The notes under the pieces: model-generated | What the model was told of the DNA's origin: nothing | Seen by the model: the letters and a program-made list of their open reading frames with translations, nothing else | Databases searched by the model: none | Program-made: the position numbers and the translations under genes | Shown here: positions 27,261 to 35,202 of the stretch, in pieces | How the letters are laid out: the number at the start of each line of letters is the position of its first letter | How positions within the stretch are numbered: the first letter of the stretch is position 1 | DNA from: Mycolicibacterium sp. HK-90 | Lineage (GTDB): Bacteria; Actinomycetota; Actinomycetes; Mycobacteriales; Mycobacteriaceae | Assembly: GCF_030486405.1 (NCBI RefSeq) | Contig: NZ_CP129613.1 | Location: 4,774,001 to 4,838,000 of the forward strand | Length of the DNA: 64,000 bases | Direction: 5' to 3'

Positions 27261-28205
27261 GTGACTGCAGCATCTGGCGTCGGCCTGGCCACCATCACCG
27301 CCGACGGGACCGTCCTGGACACCTGGTTTCCCGCCCCCGAGCTGAGCGCCTCCGGCCCGGCCGGCACGGTGAAGCTGACCGGCGATGACGTCCCCGCCGA
27401 TTTCGCGGGCCTGACCGGCCCCGATGCCGACCGCGGCGTCGAGGTGGTGGCGGTGCGCACCACGATCGCCTCGCTGGACGACAAGCCGGCCGACGCGCAC
27501 GACGCCTACCTCCGGCTGCACCTGCTCTCGCACCGGCTGGTCGCCCCCCACGGCGCCAACATGGACGGCATCTTCGGCCTGCTGGCCAACGTGGTCTGGA
27601 CGAGCTTCGGGCCGTGCGCGGTCGAGGGCTTCGAGACCGTGCGGGCGCGGCTGCGTCGCCGCGGCATGGTCGCGGTGTACGGCATCGACAAATTCCCGCG
27701 CATGGTCGACTACGTCACGCCGACCGGTGTGCGGATCGCCGACGCCGACCGCGTGCGCCTCGGCGCCCACCTGGCCTCCGGCACCACCGTCATGCACGAG
27801 GGATTCGTGAACTTCAACGCCGGCACGCTGGGCACCTCGATGGTCGAGGGCCGGATCTCGGCCGGCGTCGTGGTCGACGACGGCTCCGACGTCGGTGGCG
27901 GCGCGTCGATCATGGGCACGCTATCCGGTGGCGGCAAAGAGGTCATCTCGGTCGGCAAGCGCTGCCTGCTGGGCGCCAACTCCGGCCTGGGCATCTCACT
28001 CGGCGATGACTGCGTGATCGAGGCCGGGCTGTACGTCACCGGGGGCACCAAGGTCACCACGGCCGACGGGCAGACCACCAAGGCCATCGAACTGTCCGGC
28101 GCCAACAACCTGCTGTTCCGCCGCAACTCGCTGTCGGGCGCGGTCGAGGTCGTCAAGCGCGACGGCACCGGCATCACGCTGAACGAGGCGTTGCACGCCA
28201 ACTAG
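27261..28205 (+). CDS. dapD: Tetrahydrodipicolinate N-succinyltransferase
   Basis: Transfers succinate from succinyl-CoA to tetrahydrodipicolinate in the lysine/meso-diaminopimelate pathway. 314 aa against about 317 in M. tuberculosis (Rv1201c). The C-terminal half is a left-handed beta-helix with hexapeptide turns ([39 protein letters not shown]), and the actinobacterial catalytic region [12 protein letters not shown] is present. GTG at 27261 follows TAACCT by 8 nt. Two hairpins follow its stop. Confidence 0.95.
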   Translation: MTAASGVGLATITADGTVLDTWFPAPELSASGPAGTVKLTGDDVPADFAGLTGPDADRGVEVVAVRTTIASLDDKPADAHDAYLRLHLLSHRLVAPHGANMDGIFGLLANVVWTSFGPCAVEGFETVRARLRRRGMVAVYGIDKFPRMVDYVTPTGVRIADADRVRLGAHLASGTTVMHEGFVNFNAGTLGTSMVEGRISAGVVVDDGSDVGGGASIMGTLSGGGKEVISVGKRCLLGANSGLGISLGDDCVIEAGLYVTGGTKVTTADGQTTKAIELSGANNLLFRRNSLSGAVEVVKRDGTGITLNEALHAN

Positions 28206-28209
28206 CTTT

Positions 28210-28286
28210 TCTGGACTTCTCCAGACAGCCGAACGTTGGCTTGTGTGTCAGATTCCTCGGAAATGTGACACACAAGCCAACGTTCG
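28210..28286. repeat. Tandem hairpins downstream of dapD, including a perfect 21-bp inverted repeat
   Basis: First, TCTGGA-CTTC-TCCAGA (28210-28225). Second, a perfect 21-bp inverted repeat with arms at 28230-28250 and 28266-28286 around a 15-nt loop; the left arm begins CGAACGTTGGCTTG and the right arm ends CAAGCCAACGTTCG. Four more outer base pairs form if one base is bulged. It lies between convergent dapD and the small secreted-protein gene and has no T tract. A bidirectional terminator or a dispersed palindromic repeat are both possible. Confidence 0.8.
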
Positions 28287-28303
28287 AGCTGGCTCAGGCC
28301 GCT

Positions 28304-28549
28304 TTAGGTGCAGGGGATCCCGTGTGGGCCACCGATCCAGTGACCAGGCGGGGATTGCCACGGGCACCACTTCTTGATCTGGCCAGGCGGGAGGTTGGGA
28401 CCCGGGTTCCAATCAACCCAGCCCGGGCCCGGAACCCACGGAATGCGGGGGCCAGGGTCGGCCTGCGCTGAGGTCGCGCCGAGCCCGAGGGATCCGGCAC
28501 CAAGCGCACCGGCGATCATTGCTGTTCCCGCGATCTTCTTGAGATTCAC
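28304..28549 (-). CDS. Small secreted Pro/Trp-rich protein
   Basis: 81 aa. A signal peptide (NLKKIAGTAMIAGALGAGSLG then TSAQA) is predicted to be cut after residue 30, leaving about 51 aa: DPGPRIPWVPGPGWVDWNPG, then NLPPGQIKKWCPWQSPPGHW and a final PCT. It has five Trp, about fifteen Pro and two Cys that could pair. Start GTG 28549 has GGAGG 6 nt upstream. Similar short exported proteins exist in mycobacteria but I know no function. It is convergent with dapD across the hairpins. Confidence 0.8.
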   Translation of the reverse strand: MNLKKIAGTAMIAGALGAGSLGLGATSAQADPGPRIPWVPGPGWVDWNPGPNLPPGQIKKWCPWQSPPGHWIGGPHGIPCT

Positions 28550-28724
28550 GTGTGGCCTCCAAACATCGGCAGGTTGACGTGCACTTTCTAACCCCTCTAT
28601 CGCCCACGCTACGCTTTTTGTTAACGCGCTGACGGAGCCGGTTATTTCGGGGCGAACGCGGTGATCAGGTCCTCTCTCGACAGGAGAATGCGGGATGTTT
28701 GCCGGCTATCGACCAGACCACGAC

Positions 28725-28737
28725 TAGTTTCATCGGC
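28725..28737 (+). promoter_or_regulatory. Leaderless promoter of the 28738 gene
   Basis: TAGTTT (28725-28730) is followed by 7 nt and the ATG at 28738, supporting this start over a TTG at 28699. Confidence 0.5.
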
Positions 28738-30189
28738 ATGACGAGGGACCCCAACGGCGGACCAACCTTGCCGCGTCCAGCGCGTTGGTGGATGGTCGGT
28801 GTTGTTGCCGCAATTGTTCTTCTTGCCGTCGCCGGTGTTGTCATCTTCGTGACAGGGCGATCAACGAGTGATGGTGCGCCCACCTTCCAACGGGGCGATT
28901 GGCAGCCGCCAAAACAGGCGGTGATCGCAAGCTCCATGCGGGAACGTCCGATACCGGGGTGGAGTACGCGCGTCACAGGTCTCCGGCTGCCCGACTCCGC
29001 CATTGTCGGGACCGCCGACGAGCCAGTCCATTCAGACCCCTTCGTCGGAGCAGTTGGCAGCAGCGGCTATTTCCTCGCCAGCAGCCCGGGTACACCGGAC
29101 CGGCAGTGGTGGCTGATCGGGCTGGACGTTCGCACTGGCAACCAACTCTTTTCACCAGTGTCGATCGACGCTGGTTCGAGATATCCCAACTGCTTTGTAA
29201 ATGGGCCCGAGTTCGTGCTGTGCCTCGCCGACGCCGTTCACGGATATACGACGGAGACCACTGCTTGGGTGATCGACACACGCACCGGCGACCTGGTGTT
29301 CAACGGTCCGACTGAACTGCACACAACACCCGGCAGCGGTGTCACGGTCGTACAGGTAGGTATCTACGCGGTAGCTCATCTGGAAGACCAGGGGATCTAC
29401 GGTGTTGGCCCCCGCGCGGATACCACGTGGTCGGTTCCCGATGTCGGGGTGACGCGCACTCAATGGTCCGGCGACTCCACTCCGTCGACGCTGGCAGCGG
29501 CGCGGGATTCCGCTCCGGGATCAGATCGCATGGTTGTCTTCTCTCTGGTCGATGGAAAGACCATCACGCCCGATCTCGGGGAGGGTCGCGCCCCGCAAAC
29601 GGCTGTCACCTACCCCGGAGGGTTCGCCATCCAGGCTGTCACCGCGACCCATTCGTCCACCCCCGACAAATTGATGTTCTTCGACGAAGCCGGCAATCCT
29701 GTTGGCGAAAAAGAGGTTTCGGGAAATCTTTCGACAATCTCGGCGGTCCTCCCGGTAGTGGAAGGCTTGCCAAGTTCTACTGTCTTCGGGGCCAAGGGAG
29801 CCGGGCTCATCCAGTTTCCCGATCAGCAACTCGGACAGAACGGACGTGTGATCGGCCACCGTCTCTATGCACCCGAATCAAACTGGGAAGGCCCGGTAAA
29901 GGTGCGACGGTGGCACCAATTCGACCTGACAACGGGCGAAGAAGGAAAGACCTGCCGCCCCAACATGAGCGGGTACGTCGCGAATGACGGCGACGTCGGT
30001 GTTTTCGAAACGGATCGCAACGAAGTTACCGGAGCGACGGTATTCGCGATGGACCTCACCACCTGCGAAAAACTGTGGACCATACCCGTGAACCCTGATT
30101 CGTTCCATCGGCTCTGGAGGATGGACGACACGCTTGTGGAACTCTCGGACGACGGCAAGGAACTCCACTCGTTGGTGGCTCCTCGGTAG
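28738..30189 (+). CDS. Membrane-anchored protein with large extracytoplasmic domain
   Basis: 483 aa, not recognised. A short cytoplasmic tail (MTRDPNGGPTLPRPARWW) precedes one membrane helix (about 20-41). The 430-residue exterior consists of many short beta segments with recurring patterns such as WWLIGLDVRTGNQLF and AWVIDTRTGDLVF, like PQQ/WD-type propeller blades in which a molecule or ligand is reported as 'X per DxxTG'. It holds cysteine pairs (CFVNGPEFVLC, CRPN, CEKLW). Base composition is visibly less GC-rich than its neighbours, suggesting relaxed or foreign origin. No enzyme motif is seen. Confidence 0.75.
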   Translation: MTRDPNGGPTLPRPARWWMVGVVAAIVLLAVAGVVIFVTGRSTSDGAPTFQRGDWQPPKQAVIASSMRERPIPGWSTRVTGLRLPDSAIVGTADEPVHSDPFVGAVGSSGYFLASSPGTPDRQWWLIGLDVRTGNQLFSPVSIDAGSRYPNCFVNGPEFVLCLADAVHGYTTETTAWVIDTRTGDLVFNGPTELHTTPGSGVTVVQVGIYAVAHLEDQGIYGVGPRADTTWSVPDVGVTRTQWSGDSTPSTLAAARDSAPGSDRMVVFSLVDGKTITPDLGEGRAPQTAVTYPGGFAIQAVTATHSSTPDKLMFFDEAGNPVGEKEVSGNLSTISAVLPVVEGLPSSTVFGAKGAGLIQFPDQQLGQNGRVIGHRLYAPESNWEGPVKVRRWHQFDLTTGEEGKTCRPNMSGYVANDGDVGVFETDRNEVTGATVFAMDLTTCEKLWTIPVNPDSFHRLWRMDDTLVELSDDGKELHSLVAPR

Positions 30190-30195
30190 GCCAGC

Positions 30196-30255
30196 GCGAG
30201 CGACCGCTCATGCACGCGATTTGCGGCGTGTGGACGTACAGACACGGTCGCTCGC
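30196..30255. repeat. 60-bp element with 11-bp terminal inverted repeats (copy 1)
   Basis: Begins GCGAGCGACCG (30196-30206) and ends CGGTCGCTCGC (30245-30255), perfect inverted termini around 38 bp. A second copy of identical length is at 47811-47870; the centres share GCGGCGTGT and CGTACAGACA. The copy lies 6 bp after the 28738 gene, between convergent genes. No coding capacity or transposase; probably a REP/MITE-like repeat that may also stop transcription. Confidence 0.9.
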
Positions 30256-30300
30256 GGGGCTGAGGCCCAGCGGGGCTGAGGCCTCGCGGGGCTGAGCCGC
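30255..30300. repeat. Three imperfect tandem repeats of GCGGGGCTGAG
   Basis: Directly after the 60-bp element, the unit GCGGGGCTGAG appears three times (about 30254, 30270 and 30286) with 4-5 bp between units. It reads as a small slippage-prone array joined to the element's end and occurs nowhere else in the window that I noticed. Confidence 0.7.
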
Positions 30301-30311
30301 CAATGGGCTCG

Positions 30312-30659
30312 TTAGCGGGCAGCCAGGACGCAGAACTCGTTGCCCTCGGGGTCGGCGAGCACCACCCAGGTTTGCTCGCCCTGGCCGACGTCGATATGCC
30401 GGGCACCCAGGCCGATCAGTCGGTCGACCTCGGCCTGCTGGTCGTCAGGGGTGAAATCGAGGTGGACGCGGTTCTTGACCACCTTGTCGTCGGGCACGGG
30501 CGCGAACAACCAGGTCGGGCCGGCGCCTGGCGGCGGGGTGAGGATCACGTCGCCGTCGGCATCGGTGTGTGTGGGCCAGCCGAGAACTTCCGACCACCAG
30601 GCACCCAAGGCCGTGGGGTCGTGCGCGTCGATGCAGATCTCGGAGAACCTCAACCCCAT
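30312..30659 (-). CDS. VOC-superfamily (glyoxalase-like) protein
   Basis: 115 aa, one vicinal-oxygen-chelate unit with the beta-alpha-beta-beta-beta pattern: FSEICIDAHDP, WWSEVLGWP, VHLDFTPDD and WVVLADPEGNEFCVL at the end. The C-terminal PEGNEFCV motif is common in small glyoxalase-like proteins of actinobacteria, which bind metals or drugs as dimers. The ATG at 30659 overlaps the fadD36 stop by 10 bp, so it is co-transcribed with fadD36. Substrate unknown. Confidence 0.85.
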   Translation of the reverse strand: MGLRFSEICIDAHDPTALGAWWSEVLGWPTHTDADGDVILTPPPGAGPTWLFAPVPDDKVVKNRVHLDFTPDDQQAEVDRLIGLGARHIDVGQGEQTWVVLADPEGNEFCVLAAR

Positions 30660-32056
30660 TGGGCCAGCTCCTTTTTCATCACCTTGCCCATGGCGTTGCG
30701 GGGCAGGCTCTCGACGAGCCGGACCTCCCGCGGTCGCTTGTGTGCTGAAAGTTGTTGGGCGACAAACTCGATCAAGTCGTCGGGGGCGGCACGGCCGACG
30801 ACGAACGCGACGATGCGCTGCCCGAGGTCATCGTCGGGCACACCGACCACCGCCACCTCGTCGACACCGTCGTGGCCCAGCAGCACCGTCTCGATCTCAC
30901 CGGCACCGATGCGGTACCCGCCGGACTTGATCAGGTCCACCGACTCGCGGCCGACGATACGGTGCATGCCGTCGGCATCGATGACCGCGACGTCTCCGGT
31001 CTGGTACCAGCCGTCGGCGTCGAATGCCTCGGCGGTGGCCTCTGGCCGGTTCAGATAACCGTCGAACACCATGGGGCCCTTGATCTGCAACCGCCCGATC
31101 GACTCCCCGTCGTGGGGTACGGAGTTGCCTTCGTCGTCGACGAGCCGGGTCTCCACGCCGGCCAGCGGCAACCCCACCCATCCGGGCCGGCGTTCCCCGT
31201 CCACCCGGGTGCTCAGCGTGATCAGCGACTCGGTGCTGCCGTAGCGCTCCACCGGCGCGTGCCCGGTCAGTCGCACCAACTCGTCGAACACCGGCACCGG
31301 AAGCGGTGCGCTGCCGGATACCAGGAGTCGGGCCGTCGACAGCGCCAGCGCGGAGTCGAGATCCTTGACCACCCGGGACCACACCGTCGGCACCCCGAAG
31401 TACAGCGTGCCCTGCGCTTGGGCATAAGCGGCCGGAGTGGGTTTTCCGGTGTGCACGAAGCGGTTTCCGATGCGCAGCGACCCGAGCAGGCCGAGCACCA
31501 GACCGTGTACGTGGAACAGCGGCAGGCCGTGCACCAGGGTGTCGTCGGCGGTCCATTGCCAAGCGGTGGCCAGCGCGTCGATGTCCGCGGCGATCGCCTG
31601 CCGGCTGATCGGCACACCCTTGGGCGCCCCGGTGGTGCCGGAGGTGTACATGACGATCGCGGTCGAGGCCGGCGATGGCTCGGGATAGCGGTGCCAGGAC
31701 CGGGCGTGCAGCCGCACCGGGATGTGCGGCAATCCCTCGGTCTCCTCGGGCCGCTCCCCCAGCCAGGCCTGGGCGCCCGAGTCGGTGAGGATGTGGCGAC
31801 GCTCGGCCGCTCCGACGTCGGCGGGGATCGGGACGACGGGCACGCCGGCGATCAGGCAGCCGATGATGGCCAGCACGGTCGTTGCGCTCGGCGTCGCCAG
31901 CACCGCGACGCGTTGCGCGACGGCGACGCGCTCGGCGACCGAGGTGGCCGCACCGATGAGATCGCTGCGGCTGAGTACGGCACCGTCGATGCGGACCGCG
32001 TCGGCGATGTCGGCACCGGCGGCGACGGCTGCGGGGTTCAGGGAGGCCAGCAACAC
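30650..32056 (-). CDS. fadD36: Acyl-CoA synthetase FadD36
   Basis: ANL-superfamily ligase, 468 aa against about 473 in M. tuberculosis (Rv1193), placed with the malonyl/acyl-CoA synthetase type. The P-loop is YTSGTTGAPKG, ERYGSTES and WYQTGDVAV are adenylation motifs, and RNAMGKVMKKEL contains the C-terminal catalytic Lys. The start GTG 32056 (MLLASLNPA) is backed by TAGCCT (32069-32064) followed by 7 nt on the minus strand and equals the start of the M. tuberculosis protein; a 488-aa version is rejected. Followed by the overlapping VOC gene. Confidence 0.93.
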   Translation of the reverse strand: MLLASLNPAAVAAGADIADAVRIDGAVLSRSDLIGAATSVAERVAVAQRVAVLATPSATTVLAIIGCLIAGVPVVPIPADVGAAERRHILTDSGAQAWLGERPEETEGLPHIPVRLHARSWHRYPEPSPASTAIVMYTSGTTGAPKGVPISRQAIAADIDALATAWQWTADDTLVHGLPLFHVHGLVLGLLGSLRIGNRFVHTGKPTPAAYAQAQGTLYFGVPTVWSRVVKDLDSALALSTARLLVSGSAPLPVPVFDELVRLTGHAPVERYGSTESLITLSTRVDGERRPGWVGLPLAGVETRLVDDEGNSVPHDGESIGRLQIKGPMVFDGYLNRPEATAEAFDADGWYQTGDVAVIDADGMHRIVGRESVDLIKSGGYRIGAGEIETVLLGHDGVDEVAVVGVPDDDLGQRIVAFVVGRAAPDDLIEFVAQQLSAHKRPREVRLVESLPRNAMGKVMKKELAQWG

Positions 32057-32114
32057 GCATGTGAGGCTACCGGCGCACTCGACAGGCAGCGAAGTTGCCG
32101 ACACGCTGGTCCTC

Positions 32115-32609
32115 ATGGGGACAGCAGCCGAGCGCGACCGCGACGACGCCGGCCGGCCACGCAGTACGCGTCCGCGCGATGCACTCGGCCGGCCGTTGCC
32201 CTACGGGAGTGCGGGCGTCGCGCGGATTCCCGACGACCTGGAGCTCGCTCCGGCCGACACACTGGCCTATGCCCAGCGCCTGCTCGATCGTGGTCAGGCG
32301 TTCAGCGCACACGAGGTGCTCGAGGCGGCGTGGAAGAACGGCCCGGAGCACGAGCGGTCGCTCTGGCAGGGGCTGGCGCAGCTGGCCGTGGGTATCACCC
32401 ATGTGCAGCGCGGCAATCGAACCGGCGCCGCGGCACTGCTCAGACGGGCGTCGGGGCGGCTGTCCGCCGTCGCCTCGCCCGCGCCCTATGGCGTCGACGT
32501 GACCCGGCTGGTCACCTACGCCGACGCCCTCGCCGACGACCTCGGCAACGCCACCGACATCACCGAACAGCGGCTGCGCCCCCGTCTGGTCGCATCCCCG
32601 GCGGGATAA
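32115..32609 (+). CDS. DUF309 protein
   Basis: 164 aa. An N-terminal arginine/aspartate-rich stretch is followed by an all-helical domain with the DUF309 signature AHEVLEAAWKNG and WQGLAQLAVG. The conserved His and Glu suggest metal or substrate binding, but no activity is known to me. ATG at 32115 is the first start after the divergent fadD36 promoter. It ends 7 bp before a NUDIX gene in the same direction, a likely two-gene operon. Confidence 0.85.
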   Translation: MGTAAERDRDDAGRPRSTRPRDALGRPLPYGSAGVARIPDDLELAPADTLAYAQRLLDRGQAFSAHEVLEAAWKNGPEHERSLWQGLAQLAVGITHVQRGNRTGAAALLRRASGRLSAVASPAPYGVDVTRLVTYADALADDLGNATDITEQRLRPRLVASPAG

Positions 32610-32616
32610 TGGGGCG

Positions 32617-33165
32617 ATGGGGACGATCCGGCGGACTGCGACTCGCGAGGTGTACCGGAACGATTGGCTGACGCTGCGCGAGGACGCCATCGTGCGGCCC
32701 GACGGCAGCACCGGCATCTATGCGGTGGTGGACAAACCGACCTACGCCCTGGTGATTCCGTGTGACGGGGATCGGTTCCATCTCGTCGAACAGTTCCGGT
32801 ATCCATTGGGGTTGCGGCGGTGGGAGTTTCCCCAGGGCACCGCACCCGAACAGCAACATCTCGATCCGGAGGCCCTGGCTCACCGTGAGTTGCGTGAGGA
32901 GACCGGGCTGCGGGCCGAGAGCATGGAGCGTGTCGGCCAACTCGACGTGGCGGCGGGGATGAGCAGCCAGCGCGGCTGGGTGTTCCTGGCCACCGGGCTG
33001 AGTGAGGGCGCTCACGAACGCGAGCTCGAAGAGCAGGACATGCACAGTGCGTGGTTTTCCGGTGGCGAGGTGGAGCGGATGATCCGCGAGGGTGACATCA
33101 CCGACGCCCAGAGCATCGCCGCGTGGGCGTTTCTCATGTTGCGCGAGAGTGAAAGTCGCCGTTGA
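32617..33165 (+). CDS. NUDIX hydrolase (ADP-ribose pyrophosphatase-like)
   Basis: 182 aa. The Nudix box half RELREETGL is exact at residues 90-98, with the preceding Gly at 74, two residues further upstream than in the standard pattern. FHLVEQFRYPLGLRRWEFP is typical of ADP-ribose/nucleotide-sugar pyrophosphatases, as is the loop GQLDVAAGMSSQRGWVFLAT. It hydrolyses a nucleoside diphosphate linked to another group; the exact substrate cannot be told. In operon with the DUF309 gene. Confidence 0.88.
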   Translation: MGTIRRTATREVYRNDWLTLREDAIVRPDGSTGIYAVVDKPTYALVIPCDGDRFHLVEQFRYPLGLRRWEFPQGTAPEQQHLDPEALAHRELREETGLRAESMERVGQLDVAAGMSSQRGWVFLATGLSEGAHERELEEQDMHSAWFSGGEVERMIREGDITDAQSIAAWAFLMLRESESRR

Positions 33166-33199
33166 CATCAACTTAGGTTGAGGTTCTACGGTCGAGCGC
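33162..33199 (+). promoter_or_regulatory. MerR-type promoter with 19-bp spacer and dyad
   Basis: TTGACA (33162-33167) and TACGGT (33187-33192) are separated by exactly 19 bp, the over-long spacing used by MerR-family regulators. The spacer contains TCAAC-TTAG-GTTGA (33168-33181), extendable toward CCTCAA on the minus strand. TACGGT is 7 nt before the GTG at 33200. No merR or soxR gene is adjacent. Confidence 0.6.
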
Positions 33200-34231
33200 G
33201 TGACCCACTCAGAGGTAATCGTCGACCAGGTCGTCATTCGAGACGGCTTCGTTCCGCTGATCGATATCAGCAGCGCCCGCACCGGGGACCAGCGTCAACG
33301 CCAGGCGGTGGCCGATGCCATCGGCCGGTGCTGCGAGACCAGCGGCTTCCTGCTGCTCGTCGGCCACGGCGTGCCCGATGACGTGATCGCCGACGTCAAC
33401 CACGCCCTGCGCGAATTCTTCTACCTGCCCAAGGCCGTAAAGGACCGACTGCGGTCGGACCCCACCGACCCACTGGCCCGCGGATACAGCAGCGCGGGCA
33501 ACCTGGCCGCCACGAACGACGGTGCCGACATCGAGGCCGAGCACCAAACACCGGACCAGGTAGAGAAGTTCGTTCACTTCCCGCTCGGCAACCCGGAAGG
33601 CATCGACGGGCCGGGATGGACCGACGAACGCGTCTTCGTCGCCGAACGCTGGCCCGACGTCCCGGGTTTCCGCACGGCTTACCAACGCTATTACGCCGAA
33701 ATGTCGTCGCTCGCCACCGAATTGTCCCGGTTGTTCGCGTTGGCCCTCGGCCTGCGCGAGGACTGGTTCGACACGTTGATCGACCGACACAACTCCAACC
33801 TGATGGCCAATTACTACCCGGCTGACGACCAGCCCGCGGGGCACATCCGGCTGAGCCAGCACAGTGACTGGGGAAATCTCACGATCCTGTTGCAGGACGA
33901 ATCCCAGCGCGGGCTACAGGTTCTCGACAACAACGGCGAATGGCTTGATGTCCCGCTGGTTCCGGGCGCATTCGTCATCAACATCGGCGACCTGCTGGCG
34001 CGGTGGACCAACGACCGGTGGGTCAGCACGGTGCACCGCGTGGTGAGCACCGGGGCGCCTGCGGCCGAACGGTTCAGCCTGCCGTTCTTTCATCAGCCCA
34101 ACTTCGACGCGGCGATCGAGTGCATCCCCACCTGCGCGACACCGGACAACCCACCGCGCTACGAACCAGTGGTCTCCGGGCCGTATCTGCTCAACAAGTT
34201 CAAGATCGCGTACGGCCAGGATCCCGAGTGA
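33200..34231 (+). CDS. Isopenicillin-N-synthase-family 2-oxoglutarate/Fe(II) oxygenase
   Basis: 343 aa non-haem iron dioxygenase. The iron triad is His221 and Asp223 in SQHSDWG and His279 in STVHRV; Arg291 and Ser293 in ERFSLPFF bind the 2-oxoglutarate carboxylate. N-terminal DIOX_N block FVPLIDISS and HGVPDDVI are typical. Members hydroxylate, desaturate or cyclise small molecules and a few act on flavonoids or hormones; this substrate is unknown. Start GTG 33200 fits a leaderless transcript from the MerR-type promoter. Confidence 0.9.
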   Translation: MTHSEVIVDQVVIRDGFVPLIDISSARTGDQRQRQAVADAIGRCCETSGFLLLVGHGVPDDVIADVNHALREFFYLPKAVKDRLRSDPTDPLARGYSSAGNLAATNDGADIEAEHQTPDQVEKFVHFPLGNPEGIDGPGWTDERVFVAERWPDVPGFRTAYQRYYAEMSSLATELSRLFALALGLREDWFDTLIDRHNSNLMANYYPADDQPAGHIRLSQHSDWGNLTILLQDESQRGLQVLDNNGEWLDVPLVPGAFVINIGDLLARWTNDRWVSTVHRVVSTGAPAAERFSLPFFHQPNFDAAIECIPTCATPDNPPRYEPVVSGPYLLNKFKIAYGQDPE

Positions 34232-34240
34232 CGTTGTGAT

Positions 34241-35200
34241 TCAGTGCCGTTCGGCCAGGGCACGCAGGAAGAACGTCAGGTTGGCGGGGCGTTCAGCCAA
34301 TCGCCGCACGAAGTAGCCGTACCACTCGTAGCCGAAGGGTACGTATACGCGGACATGATTGCCCGCCTCGGCCAGCCGGCGCTGTTCGGCATCGCGGATG
34401 TTGTAGAGCATCTGGTACTCGAAACCGTCGACGTCACGACCGAATTCAGAGGCCAGGCCCGGGACGGCATCGATGATCACCGGGTCGTGCGAGGCCACCA
34501 TCGGATAGCCCGATCCGGCCATGAGTACCCGCAGGCACCGTAGGTAGGAGTCCGTGACGTCGTCGGCGTCCCGGTAGGCCACCGAGGCCGGTTCGTCGTA
34601 GGCGCCCTTGCACAATCGGATGCGGGCGCCGGATGCCGCGAACTCGCGGCAGTCGTCCTCGGTCCGGTGCAGGTATGCCTGCAGAACCGTGCCCAGCCAG
34701 TCGAATTCGGTGCGCAGGTCGCGAACGATCGACAGGGTGGAGTCGGTGGTGGTGTGGTCTTCGGCGTCCACGGTCACCCAGGCTCCCACCTCACGCGCCT
34801 TGGCGCAGATGGTGTGCGCGTTCTCGTAGGCGATCTTCTCGCCGTCGCGGGGCAGCGACTGGCCGAGGGCCGAGAGTTTCAGCGAGACCTCCAGCGGCCG
34901 CACCGTCGCGTCGACGTCGCCGCGCTGCGCCAAGCCGTCGAGCAGAGCGAGGTAGGCCTGCACGGTGCGGTCGGCGTCGTCGGCGCAGGTGGTGTCCTCA
35001 CCGAGATGGTCGACGGTGACGAACCTGCCCGAATTTCGCAGTGCCCCAACGGTGTAGAGCGCGTCGGGGATGGTCTCCCCCGCCACGAACCGATCCACGA
35101 CCTTACGGGTGACCGGCAGGCGTTCCGCCGTGCGACGCAACCGAGGTGACCGGGACGCGGCCAGGATCGTAGGCCGGGCCACCCGCTGGAAGATGCCCAT
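34241..35200 (-). CDS. pruB: Proline dehydrogenase
   Basis: FAD enzyme that oxidises proline to pyrroline-5-carboxylate, donating electrons to the respiratory chain. 319 aa, monofunctional, matching Rv1188. The TIM barrel contains LKLSALGQ, LCKGAYDEP and the C-terminal RVYVPFGYEWYGYFVRRLAERPAN, in which the paired arginines bind the substrate carboxylate. ATG at 35200 is 2 bp after the pruA stop, so it is the second gene of a two-step operon whose intermediate can pass directly between enzymes. Confidence 0.95.
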   Translation of the reverse strand: MGIFQRVARPTILAASRSPRLRRTAERLPVTRKVVDRFVAGETIPDALYTVGALRNSGRFVTVDHLGEDTTCADDADRTVQAYLALLDGLAQRGDVDATVRPLEVSLKLSALGQSLPRDGEKIAYENAHTICAKAREVGAWVTVDAEDHTTTDSTLSIVRDLRTEFDWLGTVLQAYLHRTEDDCREFAASGARIRLCKGAYDEPASVAYRDADDVTDSYLRCLRVLMAGSGYPMVASHDPVIIDAVPGLASEFGRDVDGFEYQMLYNIRDAEQRRLAEAGNHVRVYVPFGYEWYGYFVRRLAERPANLTFFLRALAERH

Positions 35201-35202
35201 CG

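Noticed and set aside
30196..30255. 60-bp element as an insertion sequence
   Set aside because: No room for a transposase and no target duplication could be confirmed; listed as a non-coding repeat.
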